A stretch of 11,218 nucleotides of DNA, from the NCBI GenBank assembly GCA_009908885.1, contig JAAAOL010000357.1:1-11218 (forward strand). Reading direction: 5' to 3'. This document shows, piece by piece, positions 5,532-11,218 of this stretch. The stretch is from Bacteroidota bacterium (GTDB taxonomy: Bacteria > Bacteroidota > Rhodothermia > Rhodothermales > JAAAOL01). The notes beneath the pieces were generated by a model. That model saw only the letters and a list, made by a program, of their open reading frames with translations. It was not told the origin of the DNA and did no database searches. Both the position numbers and the translations under genes were made by a program. Within the stretch, counting starts at the first letter, position 1. Each line of letters begins with the position of its first letter.

Positions 5532-6347
5532 ATGCGACTCACCCCTTACGAGAAAGAGGTCCGGCGCGAACTCGAAACGTGGCAGCGGAGCGGGGCCTCG
5601 CCGCTGATGCAGGCCATCAACTTCGTGATGAAGCCCGTCGACTGGGTGGTGGAGCGGACGGTGCCGCCGGAGATGGTGGACCGGGCCAGCGGCGCCGTGG
5701 AGGAATTCCTCTCGCTCCTGAACGACGCCTCGGAGTGGACCTACGACGCGAGCGAGCAGTTGAAGGCGGCTCGCAAGCAGGGCCTGGACGTGGAGCGGGC
5801 CGAAGACCTGCGCGATCAGCCGCTGGAGATGATCGATCCCATCGCCCGGCGCTACATCAACGAGAACGCCGTGCTTGCCGCTGTGGAGGGCGGGGGCACG
5901 GGCCTGGGCGGCGCCGTCCTCATCGCCGCCGACATCCCGCTGCTGTTCACCATCAACCTGCGCGTCATCCAGCAGATCGGCGCGGCCTACGGCTACCCGA
6001 TGCGCGGCCCGGCCTTCCGCCCGCTCGTCCTCTCCATCTTCAACGTCGCGGCCTCGGGCGAGCAGCACGCCAAGCACCACGCCCTGCGCGAGATCACGGT
6101 GGCGGCCTCGGCCTTTGCCAACGACCTGGAGTATCGCGGGCGCACGGCGGGCACCTTTAATAATCAAGGGCGCCACCTCCCGCGCGAGATCGCCAAGAGC
6201 CTCGTCGGCCGCAAGGTGCTGCAGGCCGTTCCCGTCGCCGGGGCCGCCGTGGGCGCGGGCATCAACTACTGGTTCACGAGCGAGACGGCGAAAGCCGCCT
6301 ACATGCTGTTCCGCGCGCTCTATCTGGAGCGGAAAGAACGACTGTAG
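5532..6347 (+). CDS. EcsC-family protein
   Basis: A 271-aa protein of the EcsC family, named after the third gene of the Bacillus ecs locus; its molecular function is unknown. Family features are the N-terminal LTPYEKEVRRELETWQRSG (3-21), the Gly-rich segment EGGGTGLGGAVLIAADIPLLF (119-139), IQQIGAAYGY (146-155), and a second hydrophobic Gly/Ala segment VLQAVPVAGAAVGAGINYWFT (229-249). The two hydrophobic regions suggest membrane association or hairpin insertion. The frame is open from 5487, but the ATG at 5532 begins exactly at the family N-terminus. It has no SD; CCCACC is at 5522-5527. Codons around 6159-6170 (TTT AAT AAT CAA) are locally AT-rich for this gene. It is not an ABC-transporter neighbour here, unlike the Bacillus locus, and stands alone. 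Confidence 0.8.
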   Translation: MRLTPYEKEVRRELETWQRSGASPLMQAINFVMKPVDWVVERTVPPEMVDRASGAVEEFLSLLNDASEWTYDASEQLKAARKQGLDVERAEDLRDQPLEMIDPIARRYINENAVLAAVEGGGTGLGGAVLIAADIPLLFTINLRVIQQIGAAYGYPMRGPAFRPLVLSIFNVAASGEQHAKHHALREITVAASAFANDLEYRGRTAGTFNNQGRHLPREIAKSLVGRKVLQAVPVAGAAVGAGINYWFTSETAKAAYMLFRALYLERKERL

Positions 6348-6348
6348 C

Positions 6349-6417
6349 GATTTTCGAATTCGGATTTTCGATTGTCGATTGAGACGAATCGTCTCCCGAT
6401 CTCCAACGTCGACAATC
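6349..6417. repeat. Direct and inverted repeat cluster in the der leader
   Basis: GATTTTCGA occurs at 6349-6357 and 6363-6371, and the variant GATTGTCGA overlaps at 6370-6378. GATTGTCGA (6370-6378) is the exact inverse complement of TCGACAATC (6409-6417). Nested between them is GAGACGA-A-TCGTCTC (6381-6395). As RNA it could fold into a two-stem structure 43 nt before the der ATG. It starts 2 nt after the EcsC stop codon and is AT-richer than its surroundings. Confidence 0.55.
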
Positions 6418-6459
6418 CAACCTCGCACATCGTACATCCCCACTCGCCCTTCCCCACCT

Positions 6460-7785
6460 ATGGCGCTGGTAGCTATCGTCGGACGCCCCAACGTGGGCAA
6501 GTCCACCCTGTTCAACCGGCTCACGGAGGCCCGCCAGGCCATCGTGCACGACGAGCCGGGCGTGACGCGCGACCGCGTCTACGGCGACGTGGAATGGACC
6601 GGCCACACCTTCTCGCTGGTCGATACGGGCGGGTTCGTGCCGCGCTCGGCAGATCGGTTCGAGGCCGCCATCCGCGAGCAGGTGCACATCGCGCTGGCCG
6701 AGGCCGACCTCATCCTGTTCATCGGCGACGTGATGACCGGCATCACGGACCTGGACGAGGAGATGGCCGGGCTGCTGCGCCGCACCGACACGCCCGTGCT
6801 CGTGGTGGCCAACAAGGCCGACAACGAGGAGCGCCGCTGGGAGGCCAGCACCTTCTGGCAACTCGGCATCGGCGACGTCTTTCCCGTCAGCGCCACCAAC
6901 GGCACCGGCACGGGCGAACTGCTGGACGCCATCGTCGACGCTTTGCCGACGGAGGAGGCCGGCCCCGAGCAGGACGACCGCCTGCGCATCGCCATCATTG
7001 GGCGGCCCAACGTGGGCAAGTCGTCCCTCACCAACGCGCTGCTGGGCGAGGAGCGCTCCATCGTCACCGAAGTCGGGGGCACCACGCGCGACGCCGTGGA
7101 CGCGGCCCTCACGTACGGGGATCAGGAAATCGTCCTCGTGGACACGGCCGGGCTGCGGCGCCGCACGAAGGTGACCGAGAATATCGAGTTTTACTCTACG
7201 CTCCGCACGCAGCGCGCCATCGAACACTGCCACGTCGCCGTGCTGCTGGTGGACGCGACGCAGGGCCTCGAAGCGCAGGACATCAAGGTGCTCAAGTCCG
7301 CCGAGGAGCAGCGCAAGGGGCTCATCATCGCCATCAACAAGTGGGACCTCGTCGAGAAGGAGACCAATACGGCCCGCGACTACGCCGCGCTGATCCGCTA
7401 CCGCCTCCAGACGCTCGACTACGTGCCGATCCTGTTCATCTCGGCCCTCACGAAGAAGCGCGTGACGCAGGTGCTGGACGTGGCGCTGGACATAGACCGC
7501 GAGCGCCGGTCGCGCGTGCCGACGAGCACGCTCAACGAGGTGATGCAGGCCGCCATCGAGCGGTATGCCCCGCCCACGTACCGGGGCCAGTTCGTGCAGA
7601 TCAAGTACGTCACGCAGGTCGCCATCGAGCCGCCCGTCTTCGCCTTCTTCTGCAACCACCCGAAGGGCGTCAAGGAGTCATACCGGCGCTACCTGGAGAA
7701 CCAGATCCGCGAGCACTTCGGCTTCGTGGGCGTGCCGCTGACGCTCGTCTTCCGCGCCAAGAGCCGCGAGGCCGTCGAGGAATAG
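6460..7785 (+). CDS. der: Ribosome-assembly GTPase Der (EngA)
   Basis: A 441-aa tandem-GTPase required for 50S subunit maturation. G domain 1 has GRPNVGKS (8-15), DTGG (55-58) and NKAD (118-121). G domain 2 has GRPNVGKS (181-188), GTTRD (207-211), DTAG (228-231) and NKWD (293-296). A C-terminal KH-like domain spans about 350-436 (RVPTSTLNEVMQAAIERYAPP through VGVPLTLVFRAKSRE), at the family's normal length. The frame is open far upstream through the EcsC gene, but the ATG at 6460 puts the first G1 motif at residue 8, as in homologues. CCCACC ends 1 nt before the ATG and there is no SD. The 112-nt leader carries the repeat cluster at 6349-6417, which may influence expression. It is an essential gene in most bacteria, acting with YbeY and HPF in ribosome biology. 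Confidence 0.96.
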   Translation: MALVAIVGRPNVGKSTLFNRLTEARQAIVHDEPGVTRDRVYGDVEWTGHTFSLVDTGGFVPRSADRFEAAIREQVHIALAEADLILFIGDVMTGITDLDEEMAGLLRRTDTPVLVVANKADNEERRWEASTFWQLGIGDVFPVSATNGTGTGELLDAIVDALPTEEAGPEQDDRLRIAIIGRPNVGKSSLTNALLGEERSIVTEVGGTTRDAVDAALTYGDQEIVLVDTAGLRRRTKVTENIEFYSTLRTQRAIEHCHVAVLLVDATQGLEAQDIKVLKSAEEQRKGLIIAINKWDLVEKETNTARDYAALIRYRLQTLDYVPILFISALTKKRVTQVLDVALDIDRERRSRVPTSTLNEVMQAAIERYAPPTYRGQFVQIKYVTQVAIEPPVFAFFCNHPKGVKESYRRYLENQIREHFGFVGVPLTLVFRAKSREAVEE

Positions 7786-8138
7786 CGGCGTGGTACCGTT
7801 TTGACTTGGCAATGTCGGGATGATTGGCATGCCGCCCGGTACGGGATACGAGGCGCCATCGGCCTGCGAAACGAGGCCTCGACGAAGCGAGGACTCGGAA
7901 GCACCACCGCTCGGCCAGGCTCCTGCCTTCATCGTCTCGTCGATGCGACGGCGAAGGCTCCGGATCATCATGACAGCGATTTCGTGTGCGGCGTGAAGCG
8001 TGATGCAGCGACCCTGCCACCGCGGGCGTCCTCACGAACCACGCAGCACGAACCACAGAAAGAATCATCCCCCCGCGCCCGACGTACAGAACCGCGCCCC
8101 TCGTCGCCCGGCCTGTCCCACCGCCTCGCCCGCTGCCC
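7786..8138. other. Gene-free, hairpin-rich 353-bp stretch between der and mutY
   Basis: No ORF here has a recognisable or gene-like product. Short stems crowd the first half: GGCATGCC palindrome (7826-7833); CCCG-GTA-CGGG (7835-7845); GGCCT/AGGCC (7861-7865/7874-7878); the mutually exclusive CCTCG/CGAGG (7877-7881/7888-7892); and CATCG/CGATG (7930-7934/7941-7945). The second half holds the repeat motif at 8032-8051 and a C-rich run before mutY. It may hold an RNA element or a decayed repeat unit; neither is demonstrated. Confidence 0.4.
8032..8051. repeat. Intergenic 20-nt motif, copy 2
   Basis: TCACGAACCACGCAGCACGA, identical to 5-24 except at two positions. Within it and just beyond, CACGAACCAC is itself repeated (8033-8042 and 8047-8056). 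Confidence 0.55.
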
Positions 8139-9257
8139 GTGCCCGACGCCCCGACGCCCACCGACGCGCACCGTGACGCCTTCCGCACCGACCTGCTCGA
8201 CTGGTACGACCGCGTCCGCCGCGACATGCCGTGGCGGGAGACGGACGACCCGTACCGCATCTGGCTCTCGGAGGTGATGCTCCAGCAGACGCGCGTGGAC
8301 CAGGCTGCGCCGTACTACGAGCGCTTCGTGGACGCCTTCCCGACCGTCGAGGCGCTGGCCGCCGCCTCGCTGGACGACGTGCTCCGCCTCTGGGAAGGCC
8401 TCGGCTACTACTCGCGCGCCCGCAACCTGCACGAGGCCGCCCGGCTGGTGGTGGACGAATTCGACGGCGCAGTGCCCGACACGATGGACGCCATCCGCCA
8501 GTTGCCCGGCGTAGGCCCATACACCGCCGCCGCCGTCCTCTCCATCGCGTATGAGCGCCCGCACGGCGTGCTGGACGGCAACGTCATCCGCCTGCTCACG
8601 CGCGTCTTCACCATCGACGACGAGGTGGGCGCTACCCGCACGCGGCGGCAGCTCCAGGCCCTGGCCGACGCGCTGCTCGACCCCGAGCGGCCCGGCGACT
8701 TCAACCAGGCGATGATGGAGTTGGGCGCCACCCTCTGCGCGCCCACGTCGCCCGGCTGCCTGGCCTGCCCCGTGCAGCCCGTCTGCGGCGCCTATGCCAC
8801 GGGCACGCAGGAGCAGTATCCGGTCAAGAAGCGCAAGCCGCCCGTGCCGCACTACGACATCGCCGTGGGGCTCGTGTTCGACGAGCTGGACCGCGTCCTC
8901 ATCCAGCGCCGCCCGGAGGACAAGATGCTGGGCGGCCTCTGGGAATTCCCCGGCGGCAAGCGGCAGGACGACGAGCCGCTGCGCGAGACGTGCCGCCGCG
9001 AGCTGCAGGAAGAGCTGGGCATCGCGGTGGAGGTGGGCCCGCTCGTCCAGCGCATCAAGCACGCGTACTCGCACTTCAAGATCACGCTGCACGCCTTCCG
9101 CTGTCGGCACGTGGCCGGGACGCCCATCTCGTGCGAGGGGCAGCCGCTGGAATGGGTCGCGCTGGAGAACCTGGACGACTACGCCTTTCCCCGCGCCAAC
9201 CGCCGCCTCATCGAAACGCTGACCGAGCGCGACCGTCAGCCGTCGCTCTTCGACTGA
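8139..9257 (+). CDS. mutY: A/G-specific adenine glycosylase MutY
   Basis: A 372-aa base-excision repair enzyme that removes adenine mispaired with 8-oxoguanine. The helical catalytic domain has WLSEVMLQQTRV with catalytic Glu45, the helix-hairpin-helix LPGVGPYTAAAV (122-133), and catalytic Asp146 in VLDGNVIR. The 4Fe-4S cluster ligands are Cys200, Cys207, Cys210 and Cys216 (C-X6-C-X2-C-X5-C). The C-terminal MutT-like 8-oxoG recognition domain (about 238-368) has GGLWEFPGGK and Tyr310-Ser311-His312, matching the FSH-type recognition loop. It also has a fully intact Nudix box at 273-295 (GX5EX7REUXEEXGU), which is often degenerate in MutY. The GTG at 8139 is the only reasonable start near the conserved N-terminus. 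There is no SD; CCCACC lies 16 nt upstream. Confidence 0.95.
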   Translation: MPDAPTPTDAHRDAFRTDLLDWYDRVRRDMPWRETDDPYRIWLSEVMLQQTRVDQAAPYYERFVDAFPTVEALAAASLDDVLRLWEGLGYYSRARNLHEAARLVVDEFDGAVPDTMDAIRQLPGVGPYTAAAVLSIAYERPHGVLDGNVIRLLTRVFTIDDEVGATRTRRQLQALADALLDPERPGDFNQAMMELGATLCAPTSPGCLACPVQPVCGAYATGTQEQYPVKKRKPPVPHYDIAVGLVFDELDRVLIQRRPEDKMLGGLWEFPGGKRQDDEPLRETCRRELQEELGIAVEVGPLVQRIKHAYSHFKITLHAFRCRHVAGTPISCEGQPLEWVALENLDDYAFPRANRRLIETLTERDRQPSLFD

Positions 9258-9272
9258 GCCGCCGAACGTATC

Positions 9273-9303
9273 GCCGACCTGTGGCGTTTAGGCCAGCGTC
9301 GGC
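9273..9303 (+). terminator. Possible hairpin after mutY
   Basis: GCCGAC-CTG (9273-9281) can pair with CAG-C-GTCGGC (9294-9303). No U-run follows (TGTCCACTTCACC), so termination here is doubtful. Confidence 0.3.
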
Positions 9304-9348
9304 TGTCCACTTCACCTTTCGCCCGTTCCGCCTGAGCCCACCCGCGCC

Positions 9349-9840
9349 ATGGATTTCGAACTGCTCATCTACCTGGCGTTCATCGCCATCTACCTCGTCT
9401 TCCAGCTCCTGGCGCAGCGCAAGAAGCAGCAACAGCCGACCACCGAGGAGCCGACGGACGGCTATGAGGGCACGCTGGACGACGCCCTGCAGGACATCCG
9501 CGACGTGCTCTCCGGCACCCCGCCGTCCCGCTCGGAAGCACCGGTCCCGACGAAAACCAAACAGCCAGCGACCACGACGACCTCGACGCCGCTGGAAGAA
9601 CTGACGTCTTCGACCACCGACCCCGCTCCGGGCACCACGACGGCCGAGTACATCCAGGACACCGACATCCCCGACGTGACGCTGGAGCGGCTGGGGGCGT
9701 CCGAAAGCGGCGTCCCCACCTCCACGATCTACCGGCGGCTGCGCGATCCGGAGGCCGCCCGCGAGGCGGTGCTCCTCAGCGAAATCCTCGGTCCGCCGCG
9801 CGCCCAGCGTCCGGCTCCGCCCTTCCGCCCACGGACGTAA
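9349..9840 (+). CDS. Small single-pass membrane-anchored protein, function unknown
   Basis: A 163-aa protein. Residues 5-22 (LLIYLAFIAIYLVFQLLA) form one N-terminal transmembrane helix, followed by basic RKKQQQ, so the body probably faces the cytoplasm. Residues 26-110 are low-complexity, rich in Thr, Pro, Glu and Asp and probably disordered. A short conserved-looking C-terminus (STIYRRLRDPEAAREAVLLSEILGPPRAQRP, 125-155) looks like a helix plus EILGPP motif. I have the impression of the same layout in Bacteroidota hypothetical proteins, but I know no function. It could be a membrane-tethered adaptor whose C-terminal motif binds a partner. There is no SD; CCCACC ends 6 nt before the ATG. It is convergent with the next gene, separated by 93 nt. 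Confidence 0.75.
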   Translation: MDFELLIYLAFIAIYLVFQLLAQRKKQQQPTTEEPTDGYEGTLDDALQDIRDVLSGTPPSRSEAPVPTKTKQPATTTTSTPLEELTSSTTDPAPGTTTAEYIQDTDIPDVTLERLGASESGVPTSTIYRRLRDPEAAREAVLLSEILGPPRAQRPAPPFRPRT

Positions 9841-9863
9841 CCTCTCGACGCGTGCAGCGTGAC

Positions 9864-9894
9864 GGGGAACGCCGACGGCTCCGTCGGCCTCCCC
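9864..9894. terminator. Strong hairpin between convergent genes
   Basis: GGGGA-ac-GCCGACG-GCTC-CGTCGGC-c-TCCCC: a 7-bp perfect inner stem and a 5-bp outer stem. It is symmetric, so both transcripts could fold it, in the right place for a shared terminator. Neither side has a U-tract, so it may instead work with Rho or protect 3' ends. Confidence 0.5.
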
Positions 9895-9900
9895 TACGGA

Positions 9901-9920
9901 TCACACACTACGCACCGGGC
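9901..9920. repeat. Degenerate third copy of the intergenic motif
   Basis: TCACACACTACGCACCGGGC matches the 5-24 copy at 13 of 20 positions, best in its middle (TACGCACC). It may be chance. Confidence 0.25.
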
Positions 9921-9933
9921 GCAGGCTTCGGCG

Positions 9934-10440
9934 CTACACCGTTCCGCCCGCAGGCATCTCGCCGCCCGCCGCGCCGTCCTCCCCCTTCTGGAAAATGGCC
10001 GCACCGAGGGCACCGCCGAGGGCGCCGAAGATGGCCGAGACGACGATCCCGATGACGCCGTTGAGCAGGTAGGCCCCCAGCGTCTGCCCCTCCTCCATCT
10101 GCTCCCGCATCTGATCGAGCTGCTCCGGCGGCATGTTCTCGCCGAAGTTCTCGATGAAGAAGCTCATGACCGCCTCGTTCGCGCCCAGACCCACCTCCGC
10201 GAGGAAGTAGTTCAGCACGGTCGCGATGACGGCCCCGACGACGGCCGCGAGCACGCCCATGACGGCGCCTTTGCCCGCCGGGATGGTGCGTTGATACGTC
10301 CCGGTATAGTGCCACACGGTGACCATCGCGCCGATGATGACGCCCGCGCAGCACAGGCAGTTGATGAGACCGAGGTACGAGGTCGAAAGCAGCGCCGTGA
10401 CGAGCGCGCCGAGCAGGATGGATTGTTTCTGGTCCGGCAT
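9934..10440 (-). CDS. Four-helix membrane protein, function unknown
   Basis: A 168-aa protein with hydrophobic segments at about 8-26, 28-45, 57-80 and 122-150. The junction of helices 1 and 2 carries NCLCCAGVIIGA (28-38), a Cys cluster (Cys29, 31, 32 numbering approximate) that could be a metal site or redox pair. The loop 85-120 is acidic and Met/Gln-rich (NMPPEQLDQMREQMEEG). The last helix is Gly/Ala-rich (GVIGIVVSAIFGALGGALGAAIF) with GxxxG spacing, suggesting tight helix packing. The tail is short and Gly-rich. I do not recognise a family. The frame continues upstream to 11136 through the antisense of the DUF2085 gene, but the ATG at 10440 starts a natural membrane protein. No SD is seen. 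The preceding gene ends in a terminator, so it probably has its own promoter. Confidence 0.72.
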   Translation of the reverse strand: MPDQKQSILLGALVTALLSTSYLGLINCLCCAGVIIGAMVTVWHYTGTYQRTIPAGKGAVMGVLAAVVGAVIATVLNYFLAEVGLGANEAVMSFFIENFGENMPPEQLDQMREQMEEGQTLGAYLLNGVIGIVVSAIFGALGGALGAAIFQKGEDGAAGGEMPAGGTV

Positions 10441-10500
10441 GAAGGTGCGTGCGTGTGTATGAATCCAATGGACGGGTGATGGGATGGGCGATCCGCTCGA

Positions 10501-10540
10501 CAAAATAACGCCGCGACCGACAAAGACACGAATCGCGGCG
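10501..10540 (-). terminator. Intrinsic terminator of the DUF2085 gene
   Basis: On the minus strand CGCCGCGA (10540-10533) pairs perfectly with TCGCGGCG (10516-10509), followed at once by TTATTTTG. The 8-bp GC stem plus U-rich tail, 4 nt after the TAA at 10547-10545, is the clearest Rho-independent terminator in the window. The loop is 16 nt. Confidence 0.75.
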
Positions 10541-10544
10541 CGAC

Positions 10545-11066
10545 TTACCCCGAGGCCACCGCCTCGGAGGCGCCGGACGGCATCGACGGGGCGACGGCCT
10601 GCACCATCGCGCGAGCGAAGTAGAGCCCTACGATGAGGCCCAGGACGCTCCCCGTCAGCGCGCGGCTGAGCGGCGTGTTGACCCAGAGGCCGAGGACGTG
10701 CCCGCCCCAGTCGATGCCCACCGGCAGGAGCGCAAGCAGCAGCAGGTACTTGGCGTGCCGCCCCAACCACGGCTCCCACCGCCACAGCACGCCGAAGGCC
10801 AGGCTGGCTGCCAGCAGGCCGCCGTAGATGCTCAGGCACCGGTGGCAGGCGGCCAGCTGCACGCCGTCGACGTGGGGCGAGCGCGACGGGAGCTGGTGGC
10901 ACAGCGGCGCGAACGCGTGCATCACGGCCTCGCGAACCTCGGGTCCGAGGAGAGGCGGCGCTACGGCCAAGCCCATCAACAGGGCCGTCAGCCCCACGGC
11001 CAGCGCCCAGCCTCCGTAAAAGCGCGGCGGACGGGATGACAGGCGGACGGTCTGTCGCTCTTGCAT
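10545..11066 (-). CDS. DUF2085-family membrane protein
   Basis: A 173-aa small integral membrane protein. The family signature is clear: CHQLPSRSPHVDGVQLAACHRCLSIYGG (56-83), with Cys56-His57 and the Cys74-His-Arg-Cys77 pair that could bind a metal or form a redox site. It is followed by D119WGGHVLGLWVNTPLSRALTGSVLGL (119-143), also typical. Hydrophobic segments lie at about 18-40, 79-96, 104-120 and 134-153. The biochemical function of the family is not known. The frame is open to 11195, but the ATG at 11066 is preferred, because residues upstream of it look non-coding and the hydrophobic core starts shortly after it. There is no SD. Its own terminator follows, so it looks monocistronic. Confidence 0.82.
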   Translation of the reverse strand: MQERQTVRLSSRPPRFYGGWALAVGLTALLMGLAVAPPLLGPEVREAVMHAFAPLCHQLPSRSPHVDGVQLAACHRCLSIYGGLLAASLAFGVLWRWEPWLGRHAKYLLLLALLPVGIDWGGHVLGLWVNTPLSRALTGSVLGLIVGLYFARAMVQAVAPSMPSGASEAVASG

Positions 11067-11090
11067 GACGATCTGTCGAGGTGTCACCCA

Positions 11091-11100
11091 GAAAGGTATA
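11091..11100 (-). promoter_or_regulatory. Possible -10/-7 element upstream of the DUF2085 gene
   Basis: On the minus strand TATACCTTTC (11100-11091) fits both a -10-like TATACC and, with one mismatch, the Bacteroidota -7 element TAnnTTTG. No matching upstream hexamer was found. The bases from here to the window end hold no supportable gene. Confidence 0.3.
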
Positions 11101-11218
11101 GTGTGCGGCGCGGCGCTCGGATTGTTGCGTCGGCACGACGGGCTGAGCGGGAAGATCGCCCCTCTCACGGAGTGGGCACGCTTTTTGTTCACCACCTGTA
11201 ATTGCCAGTGAAGGCGTG

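Noticed and set aside
5340..6542. Long leftward ORF (400 aa) opposite the EcsC gene
   Set aside because: His/Arg/Val-rich antisense shadow of a recognised gene in high-GC DNA; no recognisable domain.
6274..7659. Long leftward ORF (461 aa) opposite der
   Set aside because: It is the antisense of der, which is unmistakable; composition is typical of a shadow frame.
6372..7823. Long rightward ORF (483 aa) overlapping der in another frame
   Set aside because: Arg/His/Gly-rich frame-shifted reading of der with no domain.
7678..7971. Leftward 97-aa ORF in the der-mutY gap
   Set aside because: It overlaps the 3' end of der antisense, has no SD or domain, and lies over the hairpin-rich DNA.
10441..11136. 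Extension of the four-helix membrane protein to 400 aa
   Set aside because: It would read the DUF2085 gene out of frame on the same strand and cross its terminator.
1..11218. CRISPR array, tRNA or rRNA genes, insertion sequence, prophage
   Set aside because: No regularly spaced repeats, no tRNA-like cloverleaf, no transposase or phage protein seen in any frame.

Overview
The window looks like a chromosomal segment of a high-GC bacterium of the Bacteroidota/Rhodothermota lineage (Salinibacter- or Rhodothermus-like). This is an inference from protein features. YbeY has Asp instead of the third metal-binding His, a substitution I associate with Bacteroidota. A small membrane-anchored protein ends in an EILGPP-type tail of the kind seen in Bacteroidota hypotheticals. 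Most starts lack a Shine-Dalgarno (SD) sequence. No rRNA, tRNA, CRISPR array, complete insertion sequence or phage gene was seen.

Layout. Positions 1-2886 are read leftward: ribosome hibernation factor (hpf), a probable two-gene unit of an unrecognised 151-aa protein and rRNA-processing RNase YbeY, a cold-shock protein with an acidic tail, and a Uma2-family nuclease-like protein. Positions 3029-9840 are read rightward: undecaprenyl-diphosphatase UppP, an orphan sigma54-type response regulator, an EcsC-family protein, ribosome-assembly GTPase Der, adenine glycosylase MutY, and a small single-pass membrane protein. Positions 9934-11066 are read leftward again: a four-helix membrane protein and a DUF2085 Cys-rich membrane protein.

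Functionally this is mostly housekeeping. Ribosome maturation and dormancy (YbeY, HPF, Der), cold/RNA chaperoning (Csp), envelope lipid-carrier recycling (UppP) and oxidative DNA repair (MutY) sit beside a few proteins of unknown role. There is no obvious large unknown multi-gene system. The 353-base stretch 7786-8138 is the main piece of DNA the genes do not explain.

The most informative signals are non-coding. The csp control region has a TTGACA-N17-TATATT promoter whose -35 box is half of a perfect 16-bp palindrome, and a roughly 165-nt leader containing a two-tier hairpin. The ybeY stop codon lies inside a terminator-like stem. A canonical terminator follows the DUF2085 gene. A 20-nt motif recurs (18/20 identical) in two distant intergenic regions, with a weaker third copy. 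Hairpin-rich DNA lies between der and mutY, an inverted repeat lies in the der leader, and CCCACC recurs just upstream of five rightward starts that lack an SD.
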